DNA of 64,000 nucleotides. Origin: Edaphochlamys debaryana (lineage: Eukaryota > Chlorophyta > Chlorophyceae > Chlamydomonadales). A program made the translations under genes and the position numbers. Location of the stretch: positions 62,001-126,000 of the forward strand of contig JAEHOE010000075.1 of NCBI GenBank assembly GCA_016858145.1. The letters run 5' to 3'. The notes under the pieces were generated by a model that saw only the letters and a program-made list of their open reading frames with translations, was not told the origin of the DNA and made no database searches. Below, piece by piece: positions 10,962 through 21,362 of this stretch (the first letter of the stretch is position 1; every line of letters begins with the position of its first letter).

Positions 10962-11263
10962 GGACCTGGAGGGTTGGTCGCAGGGTTTGCGGTCACATGG
11001 TGTTGGCGTTTGCATTTGGCAGCCGACAACATGACCATTGCGCCAAGCGGGCGGTGAGTATGGCTGAATCCTCAACGAGATCCCCGCAGCCCATGCCGTG
11101 CACACACCCACCGGGTGCAGGCAGCTGAGCTGGCGGCGCAAGGCGATGAGGAAGGGCTGCGCAAGGGCAGATGAGGACGGTGGGCATGCGGGCGGCTCCG
11201 GTGAGCATGGGCCACAGCGCACCGGCAGCAGCAAAGCAGCCACGGCCGGCCCTAACCCCTCAC

Positions 11264-12559
11264 CTCCACCAGCTCCTGGGCTGGGTGCGGGCCGTACTGC
11301 CCCAGGGGCAGGCCCAGGTCCATGCCGCCCTCCCTGCCAGCACCCGCCTTCGGCGGGCCACACAGGTTGCTGGAGTCCCTGCGAAGACAGGGACGAGGTC
11401 TTGGAGTGAGCGGAAGTGCTCATTACTGGCAGAATCCTCCAGGGCAAGCACTGCCGTCCGCTTACAGGCAAACACTGCCGTTAGCTCAGTCCGCAGAGAA
11501 GCCACGCACCAGGCCGACCCCCAAACACTCGGAAAGCAATGCCGCGTCGCTGCTACTTGCTTTCGCGCTACCCACCGTGGCGCTCCTTTTGCGACCGGAG
11601 ACGGCACGGCCGCCTCAGCTCCGGCCTCGCTTCGGTCCGGAGCGGGTGGCGGTGCCTCTGCCATGGCCGCGCCCCCGTCCGCCCCCACACCCCCTCGCTG
11701 CCGCGCGCCGCACGCCGACGCCTGGCCGCTTGCCAGACGCAGCTGTGTCGGCCCGCCGCAGGCCGCTTTCTGGCCCTGATCGCCCGCACCAGGCAGCAGT
11801 ACCACCTCCGGAGCCGCCTCCGTCACCGGTGCCGCAGCGGCGGCGTGCAGCGGCGTGCGGCCCATGTCTCCCCGGTCTTTGGCCTGGGCCGCGGCGGGAA
11901 GGCCCGCCACCACGCTCTGACGCGCGGTGCCGGCGGCCGGCTGCGGCCCCACCGCGTTGCGGCGTTGCGACGTTTTGGCTTGCCGGTTGCCAGTCTCAAC
12001 GCCGGCTGTCCGGGCGTCGGTGCAGGCGGCAGGCCGCTCGGGCTCTGGAGCCTGTCGGGAGAGGCACGGACACAAACATAAGTACGCAGGGTTGGGTGCT
12101 TGCACAATGTGATATATACGTGCTGAACAGCGCTGCCTGCGGCAAGAGAAGTTGCCGTCATGCCTTCTCACCCGCTGGCTGGAGCGTGGCGGCGTGGGTG
12201 GCGAGTGCTGAGCTGCCACGCCCTCGCTCCGCCGCCCAGTGCTCACCCCATCGGGGGCCGGATCGGCCAGCAGGCCGGGCGGTGACGGCGGCAGTTGGGC
12301 TTTGCAGGGCGTGCCAGAACTCGAGTCGGGCTCCGTCTGCAGCAGCCAAGAGGGCAGGAGGGTATGAGCGCGTGCGGGGCACACGTGCACGGCCGGGAGC
12401 CCGATTTGGAGAGCCTGCGTCCCTCTTCGTACCTGCTGCTCGGCGGAGAGGCTGCGGCTGCTGTCGGGTCCTTGCGGCTGCGTGCGGGCCACGATCTGCG
12501 GCAGGGCTCCGCCCAGGCTGTGACCCGTCACGGTGATGCGGCCCAGCGACTTGGCGGGC
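11264..12559 (-). CDS. Class-3 lipase-like gene, N-terminally incomplete
   Basis: The exon at 12559-12433 contains RITVTGHSLGGALPQIVA. The GHSLGG nucleophile elbow and the preceding strand are diagnostic of the class-3 lipase (alpha/beta hydrolase) family, which hydrolyses glycerolipids. Further in-phase exons are 12336-12247 and 12051 to about 11550 (low-complexity, with a lone ankyrin-like GRTPLHAAAAA). Another block near 11440-11390 contains DLVPVFAG, which may be the family's D-x-VP segment. The exon at 11378-11264 contains MDLGLPLGQYGPHPAQELVE. Only 146 bases separate the first exon from the cyclin stop codon, too little for the usual N-terminal half, so the gene is truncated or its start is missed. 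The last exon could splice in phase to the kinase exon at 10961, so two genes or one fused gene are both possible. Confidence 0.5.
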
Positions 12560-12705
12560 CTGCGCGGAGGATAGATAGAGGGGTGTGTCAGTACAGGTGA
12601 CAGGTTGGCACTCCATCCGTTTCGTGCCTGGTGCACGAACCCCTCAGGGACTCCTGTCGCTAGGAGCCTTGCGCATCGCCATGACCCTGATCGTCCATGA
12701 CCCTC

Positions 12706-15053
12706 TCACCAGTCCTCGCAGGCGTGAATGTGTCGTACGACTCCAGGCTGCGTTGTACGGCAGATGCGGGATACGGGGTTAGACAACAGTGGTGTCGGTT
12801 GGCGGACGGAGGGGCCCAGGTCGCAAGGGCCAGCAAGATTGCTGAGGCCACCCCGCCTTACCAGGGACGACATGCACCTCTTCTCCTCAGGCCGAGGGGC
12901 GCTGCTGCTGCAGGCATGCGGCTCGCAGTCCTCCAAGCGGATGGGGCCCTTGACGCCCGCCGACCTCAGCCCAGCCACGTGCTTGCTCACGACCGACAGC
13001 GGCAGCGGGCTCACACGTGACACCGCATGAAACCTGCTGTCGCCGTACTTGTCGTACAGCGCCGTGAGCTCACCGCCCCGCGCGCGTGCGTCCGCCTCGG
13101 CATGCGCCCTCGCCAGGGCCTCCACGCATTCCGCGATCGCGGCGGGCGTGTAGCCGGAGTGGCGCTCCAGGGCCGGGGACCAGCAGGGCTGCTGGCCCAG
13201 GGTGAGTTCGGCCAGGTAGACGGACGCGGCTGCGACCTGGCTGGGCAGGAAGGCGAGCATGGGCAGCTCCAGCAGGGATAGCTCGGCCAGGTAGCGGGCC
13301 AAGCTGCGCAGCTGGTGGTCGGGGTTGCAGGCCTGGGGGCGGCAGGACACGTGGGGAGGAACAGGAAGTGAGGAACGGGCAGGAACAACAAGGGACGGCG
13401 CGCGTGTCAGGCAAGGCCAGACAGGGACAGAAGTAGGAGCGGCGGGGTGCAAAGCTCCGGACAGGTCACTCCACGGCCAGCCCCCGCCCAGCCCTCGCCA
13501 CGCAAGGCCCAGCACGCAGCATAATCCCACCTGCAGTAGCCGTGGAAGGAAGCTCATGGCGTTGGGCGCCGTGAGCTCGAAGCCGAGGGCCTGAAGCACC
13601 TCGATCTCCATCTCCAGCAGCTGCTCCTTGCTGTACGCGTTGGCGGTCATTTCCGCGAAGTCGCGCGCGTTGGGGCACCACGTCTCCTCGTACTTGGCCG
13701 CGATCCACATGCACGTGACGCCCACGAGCTGCAGCTCGCATCGCTCCACGCGCCGCACGCCCAGCACGCGGTCCAGGAGGCTCACGGCGCAGAAGAGCGT
13801 CTCGGGCCGCAGGCGGAACTCCTCTGCGACCTCCACCAGCCAGTCCACCAGGATGGCTCGCATCTTGGGGTTGATGTCCGGCTGGTCCTTGAAGGGGTTC
13901 AGTGCGGGCCGCCGCTTGAGCTGTGGAGGCAGCCGGGAGGGGGCACAAACGAGCCGTCAAGCCAGCCAACAAGAGGCCGAGGGAGCGCGCGTACCGGACT
14001 GCCGGTATCCGTGCGCCGAACACACGCCGAGGTCGGTGCGTGGCTCGTAGCTAGCTTCCAGCATAGGAGGTGCATGCACGCGTCCACAGCCCCCCCACCT
14101 ACCTCGGCCTCCCGCAGATGCTCCACAATGGCACCCGTGAGGTCGTCGCCGGCGTCCGCGGGTGCGCCGTCGCTGCCGGCCCCAGCGTTCCCACCGCCCC
14201 CGCACCGCTGCGGCGGGGCGGGGGCAGCGGCGGGTACGATCCGGTACCGGCCCTGCGTCGCCGCCTTTAGCTCCTCCGCCACACGCTGCAGCCGCTCCAC
14301 CTCCCGAGCGATCTGCCCCTCATCCACCAAGCCGTCGTGGGCCTTAGCCGCGCCGTGTCCCCCTCCTCCGCCTGCCCCGCCACCGCCGCCGCCACCGGCC
14401 CCGGTGTTGCCGTCGCTGCTGCTGCTGCTGATGCTGCTGCTGGGAGCGGGAGGCGCAGGCGGTGGGAGGCGCCCCTCGCGCTCGCTGCTGCCGCACAGGC
14501 GCTGGCGGGGGCCCACGTAGCGGGGGGTCGCGTCTGGCCGCTGCCTGCCCTTGGCAGGCCCGGAGCAGCTCACGAGCTCGGCGGCGGCGGGCTGCTCCCG
14601 TGCGGCGCTCGATGCCCCTGCTGGCTCCAAGCTGCTGCGGGCCCCTGCGCCCTCGGCCTGTGCGGCTTCCTGCAACGCCGCAGCTGGCGGCGGCGCTGAG
14701 GCGGCCGCAGGCGCTGAGGCTGCAGCCTGGGGCTTGGCGGCTGCTGGTGCTCCGCTGCCGCCAGACCCCCTGCCGCCGCCCTCCGAAGCTTCCCGCAGAG
14801 CTCTCGACCGCCGGCTGGCCCGAGCGCCCAGAGCGGGTGTGGGCCCGGGGACCGCGAGCTGCTCGCCTCCGCCGGTGCCTCCTGCGGCGACCAGGGCGGC
14901 TGCGGCCCAGGGCGGCAGCGAGGCCGCCTGCCGCCTGCGACCGTCATGGCCGGGGACGTCACGGAGCACCAGTGCGCCGCCGAGCATCAGGCGCGGGGAG
15001 GCCTGCGGGTCGAGACAGGAAGCGGTTGGAGAGAGTGAAGTTAGGCAACACAC
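12706..15053 (-). CDS. A/B-type mitotic cyclin (about 655 aa)
   Basis: Three exons join in phase: 15053-14103, 13920-13531 and 13332-12706. The cyclin box begins with the A/B-cyclin signature MRAILVDWLVEV, preceded by DQPDINPK. It continues through WIAAKYEE and LGFELTAPNAMSFL, which resembles the A-type pattern TAPTTKTFL. The last exon holds the C-terminal cyclin fold (LARYLAELSLLE, FLPSQVAAASVYLAE, GYTPAAIAECV, YDKYGDSRFHAV). Such cyclins activate cyclin-dependent kinases for S phase or mitosis. The N-terminal 317 residues are Ala/Ser/Gly-rich, with a glutamate-rich helix before the box. The start is uncertain: ATG 15053 opens the frame, but a good acceptor at 15004-15003 suggests an upstream exon or a start at ATG 14987. 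The tail after EEKRCMSSL could also be spliced (GTAAGG follows). Confidence 0.8.
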
Positions 15054-15284
15054 CGCCTTGCATTTCCAAGGGGCCCAACGGATTCTAAATCCAACCGCGG
15101 TGTACTCAGCTATATTTGAGCGCGCAGGGCAACAAGCCCCGCCGCCGCAAGGCGTCCAATAGAAGGCGTCTCACAACATTCCCGCTACTTGGCACGGCTG
15201 TGACTCAACATCCCTTGGCAGGTGGCGGCACCTCGCTAAGCCCGCGACGCGGCATCTTGGGACGGTGCCCAGCCCAGCACTCAC

Positions 15285-15410
15285 CGCCCCGAGTCCTTGG
15301 CCGACGCCGCTGTCGAAGCAGTTGCGCAGGTGGCTGATGAGCGAGCTCTTGCCCGCTTTCACTTCGCCACTGACGAGAGTCTGTAGGCCTGGCTTGATTC
15401 CGTCCGCGAC
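15285..15410 (-). repeat. P-loop exon, tandem copy 3
   Basis: A 126-base, phase-0 exon encoding a P-loop (GEVKAGKSSLISHL) and ending in GQGLGA before GTGAGTG. It is the same length as copies 1 and 2. The following intron also resembles theirs (an ATGCCGCGTCGCGG-like block), so the repeated unit includes intron sequence. Confidence 0.8.
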
Positions 15411-18400
15411 CTGTGGCGATGTGTGCGAGGCCAGACATCAGGCGCCAACAGCAAAACCACCTGTACGGCCAGCCCAGCCCAGCCCAGCCTCGCGCATTTT
15501 GCGTAGCACGGCATCTGGGCACGGAGCCCAGCCCCGCACGCACTCACCGCCCCAGGGCCTTGGCCGCCGCCGCCGTCGCAGGAGTCGAGCAGGCGGTTGA
15601 TGAGCGAGCTCTTGCCCAGGCCCGGCATGCCCATTACGGCAGCGCTGAAGCCCGGCTGCACGCCGTGGGTGATCTGTGGCAAGGTCGCAAGACGTCAGGC
15701 TCCAGACATGCGCCAACAGTAGAACCCCGTGTATCGTCGGCCCAGCCCAGCCCAGGCGCTTTTGCTTCGCCCCCCTCAGTGGTAATCAATCGGCACCGAT
15801 GCGATTGCGCGGTCCCTTTCATCGCACCTGCTTGATCGAGTCTTCCAGCTGCTTATAAGCCTGCGTAAGGAAAGTGACGCAAGGACAATGACCTTCCATT
15901 ACTAAGCAGTAGCTTCCGCCCAAACCATCGATCCATATGACACAGACCGGTTGAGCGCCAGTGCCATCTCGCCGCAGCCAACTCACCTGGGCGGCGAAGA
16001 GGCCGCGCATGCCTCCTCCGTCCAGGGAAAGCCACGCGGGAATACGAGTCGTGAGACGGTGCTCAGTCTTGTCCAGGACGCTCTGCAGGTTGAACGGCAC
16101 GGAGGTTGGAAACCATGTAGGCCGTGTGACTGGTCACGGGGCTCCACCGACCCCCCAAAGCACATCCAGGTCCTCAAGTGACTGCCGTCACGTCGTCCCG
16201 CACGTCTGAGCAATATGTATGCAACCCCCGAACCCACCGCCGCGTCGCCGCCAGCGTCTCCACCCGCGTCTCCGCCCGCGCCCAGCGCTGAGCGCCTGGG
16301 GCCTTGCCTGGCTTCTCTTGCATCCTGTGGTGGCCGGGGCGGAACGTGATCCGGTCAAGCCATGCCACCGTTTACGATCCTAGCCAGCCCATGTGTCTGC
16401 CCATCCACGCCCTGTGCCTCTGCACGTCTTGGTAGATGCCAGCCCTGAGATGGTGGCAAGATACACGAACCGCGACGCGGCATCAGGGCACCGAGCCTGG
16501 CCCCCCACTCACCGCCCCCGGCCCTTGGCCCGCGCTGCCGTGGAAGCGGTTGAGGAGGTGGTTGATGAGTGCGCTCTTCCCCGCGCTCTGTTCGCCCATC
16601 ACCACGACGTGTGGGCCGGGCTTCACGCCGTCGACGCCCTGTGCGGTTTAGGAAGGTTAGGGAGTAAACAGGCTCCAGCAGTAGAGCCACTTCCACCACA
16701 AGCCCAGTACACCGCAGACCATTTGTTTTCTCGCCGTCTGCAGCCCCACAGCACGTACCACAGCGCTGTGTGCTAGCACGCACCTTGGGCGGCTCGACGC
16801 TGTCTCGCTTCCCGCGGCTCAGGTCGGAGTCACGCCAACGCGTGCTGAGGGAGGCACGCCAGGCGGTGTCACCAGACTCCCTGGATGCCGACTTGGGGGG
16901 CCCGCCAGTGCCGGAGCCGTCCTGAGAAGGAAGGGGAGCAAGGCAAAACGGGAAGTTACGGAGGGCAACGGCAAGCTGGGTAGGGCAATGGCAAGCTGGG
17001 AGGCCTAACGCGTGATGCGCAATTCGTGCACAGCAGCGAACGCATAAGCGCTCACCATGCTTTTGCCGCCGCCGGCGTTGCCACCCTCGGTCGTCCCGTC
17101 GGGCTCGCAGGGCGGCCGCTGGCGGCGTGGGCTCCTGTTCAAAGACACGCGAAAGCGCAACAAGTCAGCACTTGGGCCCAAGCAGGAATGCGAGGAACGC
17201 CCTGGGACAGCAGGCACGGCACGCACGCACCCGGCTTCCGCTGACGTCACCTCGACCTCCATGGCCTCCGCAGCCTCCGCGCGGGTTGCCGCAGCAGGCG
17301 TCCGGTTGGACGCCCGGGATGCCTTGGGCGCACCGGGCACCTGAGGATAGGACAGGAACAACAGCAGGGCACGTTAGCAGTTAGCAACGCTTGAGAGCTT
17401 TAGGCAAAGGCAGCGCGGGCGCTACACAAGGCGCCAGCACATGCATCGTCTAAGCCCCACAAGCACGGGCTCCTGACCCAGACCCACCCTTGCGCTGGAG
17501 GCTGAGTCACCGCTGCTGCCCTCCTCCGGTTGCGGCGCCTCGACCAGCAGCTGCAGCGGCAGTGGCCCCTCCAGGCGGCAGGCGCCCAGGAAGGGGCCCA
17601 CACCGCCGCAGCCCCCATCGGGGGGCGCCTCGAGGGCGGCCCACAGGCAGGCGCACAGGGCCCCGTCGGGGCCTGCAGGGCCCGCCTCGCCCATGCGCTG
17701 GTCGCCGCTGGTAGGGAGGCCATCCGTGTCGCCGCCGCCCTCTTGGGGCAGGCGCTGGAGCCACACCTGCCGCGGCGGGCCGTCGTCCAGGCGAATCTGG
17801 GCTAGGGTGCAGGGTGCAGGGTCTGAGGGCGGATCGACGTCCTCGAGCCACTGCAGCCGGCATGCGGAGGGCCCTGGGGGCTGATCCGCCTGCGGCCCGG
17901 CGGAGAGCCACAGCTCGCAGCGGATCTCAGCTGGGGGCAGCCAGGCGTGCGCCGCGTATGAGCAGCCGCCCTGGGGTGCCCCACTGCCTCCGCCACCGCC
18001 ACCGCTGTTGCCGCCCATGCTACCGTGAGCACCGGGCGGCGCGGGGAAGTTGGTGCCCCCCATGCTGCCACGGTCGCTGCCGCTGCCTGGCGGCGAGGCG
18101 CTGCCGTTGCCGCTGCCGCTCTGGCGCCCCGAGACCGCCGCGTCCATGGGCCCAGGCGCGTCAGAGTCGAGCATCGCGAGCCGGAAGGATGCCCGGTACA
18201 CGCCGAGGGGCTCTCCGGGAACCACCTCATAGAACGCCGCGTCCAGCACGCCCGTAGAGCTGAAGTTGCTGCTCGCAAACTCGTGCGCGTTGAAGGTCCA
18301 GCGGCGGCTGCGCTTGAAGAGCTCCACCGTGTAGACGCGGTGGGACAGGAGCCCGGGCTGCGGAGGCGGCGCGTCCTCCGTCAAGTCCTGCAGCTGCCCC

Positions 18401-20616
18401 AGGCGCGCGGGCTCGGGGTGCGGCCAGGGGGCGTCATCGCCGCCGTTCAGCTGCACCTTGGCGCTGTAAGCGCCGGGCTGCGGGGCGGCCGGGGCGTCAT
18501 CGGCGTTGAACTCGTACGCGCCCTGGCACTGATCGGGTTGCAGCGAGCTGGACACGCTCCACACCCAGAACCGAACACCGCTGCTGGCGACGGAGCTGGT
18601 GCCGGCTGGCAGCAGGCTGGTGTGGCTGGGACCAACAGCGGAGGCTGTCGGACACTCGGCGGAGCCCGCGCCGGCGCATCTCCCGAGGCAGGGCTGCCCA
18701 TGCATGGGGTACAGCGTCGGCCCCCTTGGCCCCGGCGGCTGCGTGATGTAGACAGGCGCGCCCTCGCCCGCTTGCGGAGGAGCCATCGAGGAGGACTCCG
18801 TGCCGAGCAGCTGCGTCAGGCGGTACCGCCCGGGCCGGATGACTTGGCCGTCGCTCTGCACCTGGCAGGACCCCTCGTGCAGCAGCCTGGGGGCCCCCAC
18901 CGCCCACGCCGTGCCGTCAACCCGCTGTCGCTTGAGCGGAGGCTCACCAGCGCCAGGCCCGTCGGACCCCTCGATGCCCTCGACGGGCCTGCGGGAGCCC
19001 GCGGGGAGCTGATGAGGCCCCACAGGCATTGCCGCACTCGCCGCGGCCGGCATGGAGGGCAGAGACACGGAGCCCACAGCGCCACTGCTCGGGCTGGAGG
19101 ATGCACGCGCCGCGTCCGCTCCCTGGGCCGTCGCCATGGGCTGAGCGTATGCCCCGCCCGCAGCTACTGATGTGCAGCCACTCGCCGCCATGGCGCCTGG
19201 CAGCGGAGCCAGAGGCGCCCATGAGGCGGGTGTGGTGCCCACAGCACGCGGCTGGGGCCCAGGCGCCATGTGGAGCGGGCCGGTGCCGCCGGGCATTGTT
19301 GGGATAGGCGCCGGGGTTGCAGAGGGTTTTACCGCATAGAGGTCGGTGTGCGGTGCCTCAAGCAGGAATGACTGCAAGTCCCAGCCCGCGTCGTCATCCG
19401 CTGCCGCTAAAGCGCCAGAGGCCTCCCCCTCCACACCCCAAGCGTTCTGCGGCGGGGCCACGGGCCATGGGAGCCCTAGCGAGAGGTGCGAAGGCGGCAG
19501 CCCAGACGGGTCCAGTATCGCGGCCAGCTCCGCCCATGTGCCTGCTGTGCCCGGCCCGTAGGCCGCAGCGCCCAGCACTGCAGCCGCCGCCGTAGCCCCC
19601 ATGCCCCCGGGCCCCAGCTGCGGAGGGCCCACCGCCGCCCAGGCCTCCGCCGGCCCAGCACCGCCGCCTGCCGCCGCGCCCTGCTGCGCGGCTGTCAGGG
19701 CCCGCACGGACGCCTGCACAGCGGCAACGGCCTCCAGAGCCCCGGCCATGGCCGCTGCTGGCTCCGGTGAGGGCCGCGGGATTGCCGCCGGGGCGACTCC
19801 CGCTGCCGCCCCGAGCTTGTCAAGGGACGCCGGGCGCGGCGGCGGGGGCCGCTGCTGGTTCTGCGCCTGCTGCTGCAACAGCCGCTGCAGCACGCAGCCC
19901 GATGCCGCCACGGAGCTCTGGATGGCCCCGGCAGCAGAGGATGGAGCCGGCGACGGAGGCGGTTGCGAGGGTGCCAGCTTGGCCGCTGCCTTGGCTTGCT
20001 CTGCCGCCCTCAGAGCGTCGGCTTCCCGGTCCGCGGCCTGAGCCGCGGCTAACCACTCCGCGGCCAGGGCCTGCTCCTGCTCCTCCAGTTCGCGCGCCAG
20101 CTGCAGCGCCTCCCCCAGCGCCGTGCGCTGTGCCTCGTGGGGCGCAGGGGGCTGCGGGCCTCCGTTCCCCAGGTGCGGCGGCAGGGCCGCCAAGGCCGCC
20201 CCCGCCAGCTTTCTGATCTCTGCCGCTAGGGGGCCAGGCGCTAGGGGGCGCACGCCTCTGAGCTTGGTCCCTTTCTTGCAAAGGGGGTTGGGGAGGTCGC
20301 CCAGGGGGACGCGGGCGTTGTGGTAGAAGGCCAGCAGGTGGCCATCCCAAGTAGAAGGCGCGTAGGCCTGCGCACCCCGACAGATCGGGCAGGGCAGCTT
20401 GTCCTCGGGCTGCGTCTGCTTTCCTTTCCCGACGCGCCTTTTGGCGGGGTCGCCTTTCCACACGAGGCCGTCGAAACATTTCTGGTCGCGCGCGACCAAG
20501 GCCGGAACCAAACCGGCGCGAAGGTTGGCGAGCGTTTGATACCCCGACTGGAGTAGGCTGACTCCATCACAGGTCTTGCGCGCCCCAGCCTGCTGCTGGG
20601 ACGCCGCGGTCTTCAT
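15285..20616 (-). CDS. Large multi-domain protein: zinc-finger-like, patatin motif, triple P-loop
   Basis: Exons, all phase 0: 20616-17488, 17340-17056, 16921-16784, 16638-16513, 16082-15987, 15860-15828, 15673-15548, 15410-15285 (about 1353 codons; the 3' end is unresolved). Exon 1 encodes 1043 residues: a possible zinc finger C-x2-C-x13-H-x5-H (C76, C79, H93, H99), a coiled coil at about 160-215, then Ala/Pro/Gly-rich and beta-rich segments. P-loop 1 reads GEQSAGKS, the G-x-Q-S-x-G-K-S form of dynamin-like GTPases. The 16082 exon reads WLSLDGGGMRGLFAAQ, the patatin oxyanion motif, and continues into AYKQLEDSIKQ as in patatin helix 1. Two more P-loops follow (GMPGLGKS, GEVKAGKS). No patatin GxSxG serine motif was found. 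Patatin next to a nucleotide-binding module recalls STAND/NLR-like sensors; that role is inference. Splitting into two genes remains possible. Confidence 0.55.
15548..15673 (-). repeat. P-loop exon, tandem copy 2
   Basis: A 126-base, phase-0 exon whose P-loop reads GMPGLGKSSLINRLL and which ends GQGPGA. It lies 263 bases from copy 3, matching one exon plus one intron as the repeat unit. Confidence 0.8.
16513..16638 (-). repeat. P-loop exon, copy 1
   Basis: A 126-base, phase-0 exon whose P-loop reads GEQSAGKSALINHLL and which ends GQGPGA. It is separated from copies 2 and 3 by the patatin-motif exon. Its downstream intron shares the ATGCCGCGTCGCGG block with that of copy 3. Confidence 0.8.
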
Positions 20617-21056
20617 CGCGAAAGGAGCCCCCTATGACTGCATCCCCAATAGGATGGGTCAGGCACAACGTGTAGCAGCGTAGCTTAGCAAGCCAAAGCT
20701 AGTCGGGCGAAAGCCATGCGAGAGGGGCTGGAAGAACGCAATGGTGTGCAAGGAACGCTGCACGTTGGGGGCAGGGCTATTCATGTATGTCAACTATGTT
20801 GGGCAAACGTATGTCCAACGAGTGTGCGGTCTTTTTGACGACAGGGCTCTGCGCCAGCCGGCTGGCCGCTGGCGCCAGCGCGCTGGCGCGCTCCGGTCAA
20901 CTTCCTCGTTGCGGACTTGTTGCCTGAGGCGCCTCGGCTCAAAGCCCGCACTTCTCCCTGCCGTCCCCTGGCTACTGGTAGGCGTGGGAGCCGCCCTATC
21001 GACCAGGCGGTCGCCTTGGGCTCGCATGCAGCCCCAAGTGCGGGGGGGAGCGGTAG
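20617..21056. promoter_or_regulatory. Upstream region of the patatin/P-loop gene with clustered palindromes
   Basis: This interval separates the ATG at 20616 from the 3' end of the gene to its right. At 20853-20889 three overlapping perfect palindromes occur: GCCAGCCGGCTGGC (20853-20866), CGCTGGCGCCAGCG (20867-20880) and GCGCCAGCGCGCTGGCGC (20872-20889). They sit about 240 bases upstream of the start codon and could form a hairpin or bind dimeric factors; that role is not demonstrated. Confidence 0.45.
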
Positions 21057-21061
21057 TTACA
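21057..21061 (-). terminator. TGTAA poly(A) signal
   Basis: TGTAA on the minus strand, 302 bases beyond the stop codon at 21363. A second TGTAA lies at about 21083-21087. TGTAA is the usual chlorophyte polyadenylation signal. Confidence 0.55.
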
Positions 21062-21362
21062 AGCCTTTGTCACAGCAATACGTTACATCCCCGTGCCCCT
21101 TTGTACTTGAGCGGACGACCCCCGCGCCCATATTCTACCCCTTGTGCCCGCTCCACTCCCCCCGCGCTCCCCCTCCTTGCATGAGCCACAGCCTAGCCAA
21201 ACCTGATAAGCCCTCGAATGAGCCAGTTCCATTCCAATCTCCGTAACGCCATGCTGACGCGGCAACTACAAACGCACGCGAAACTCAACCGGACGTGTGG
21301 GGACACGTCTGCCCCGGGCCCCACCACATCCTTCGACTCGCTCTCACGCCCTGCGCGGGCCC

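Noticed and set aside
16355..16783. Open frames crossing the P-loop exon copy 1 in other frames
   Set aside because: Only the frame giving GEQSAGKS joins its neighbours in phase. The others are shadows of GC-rich sequence.
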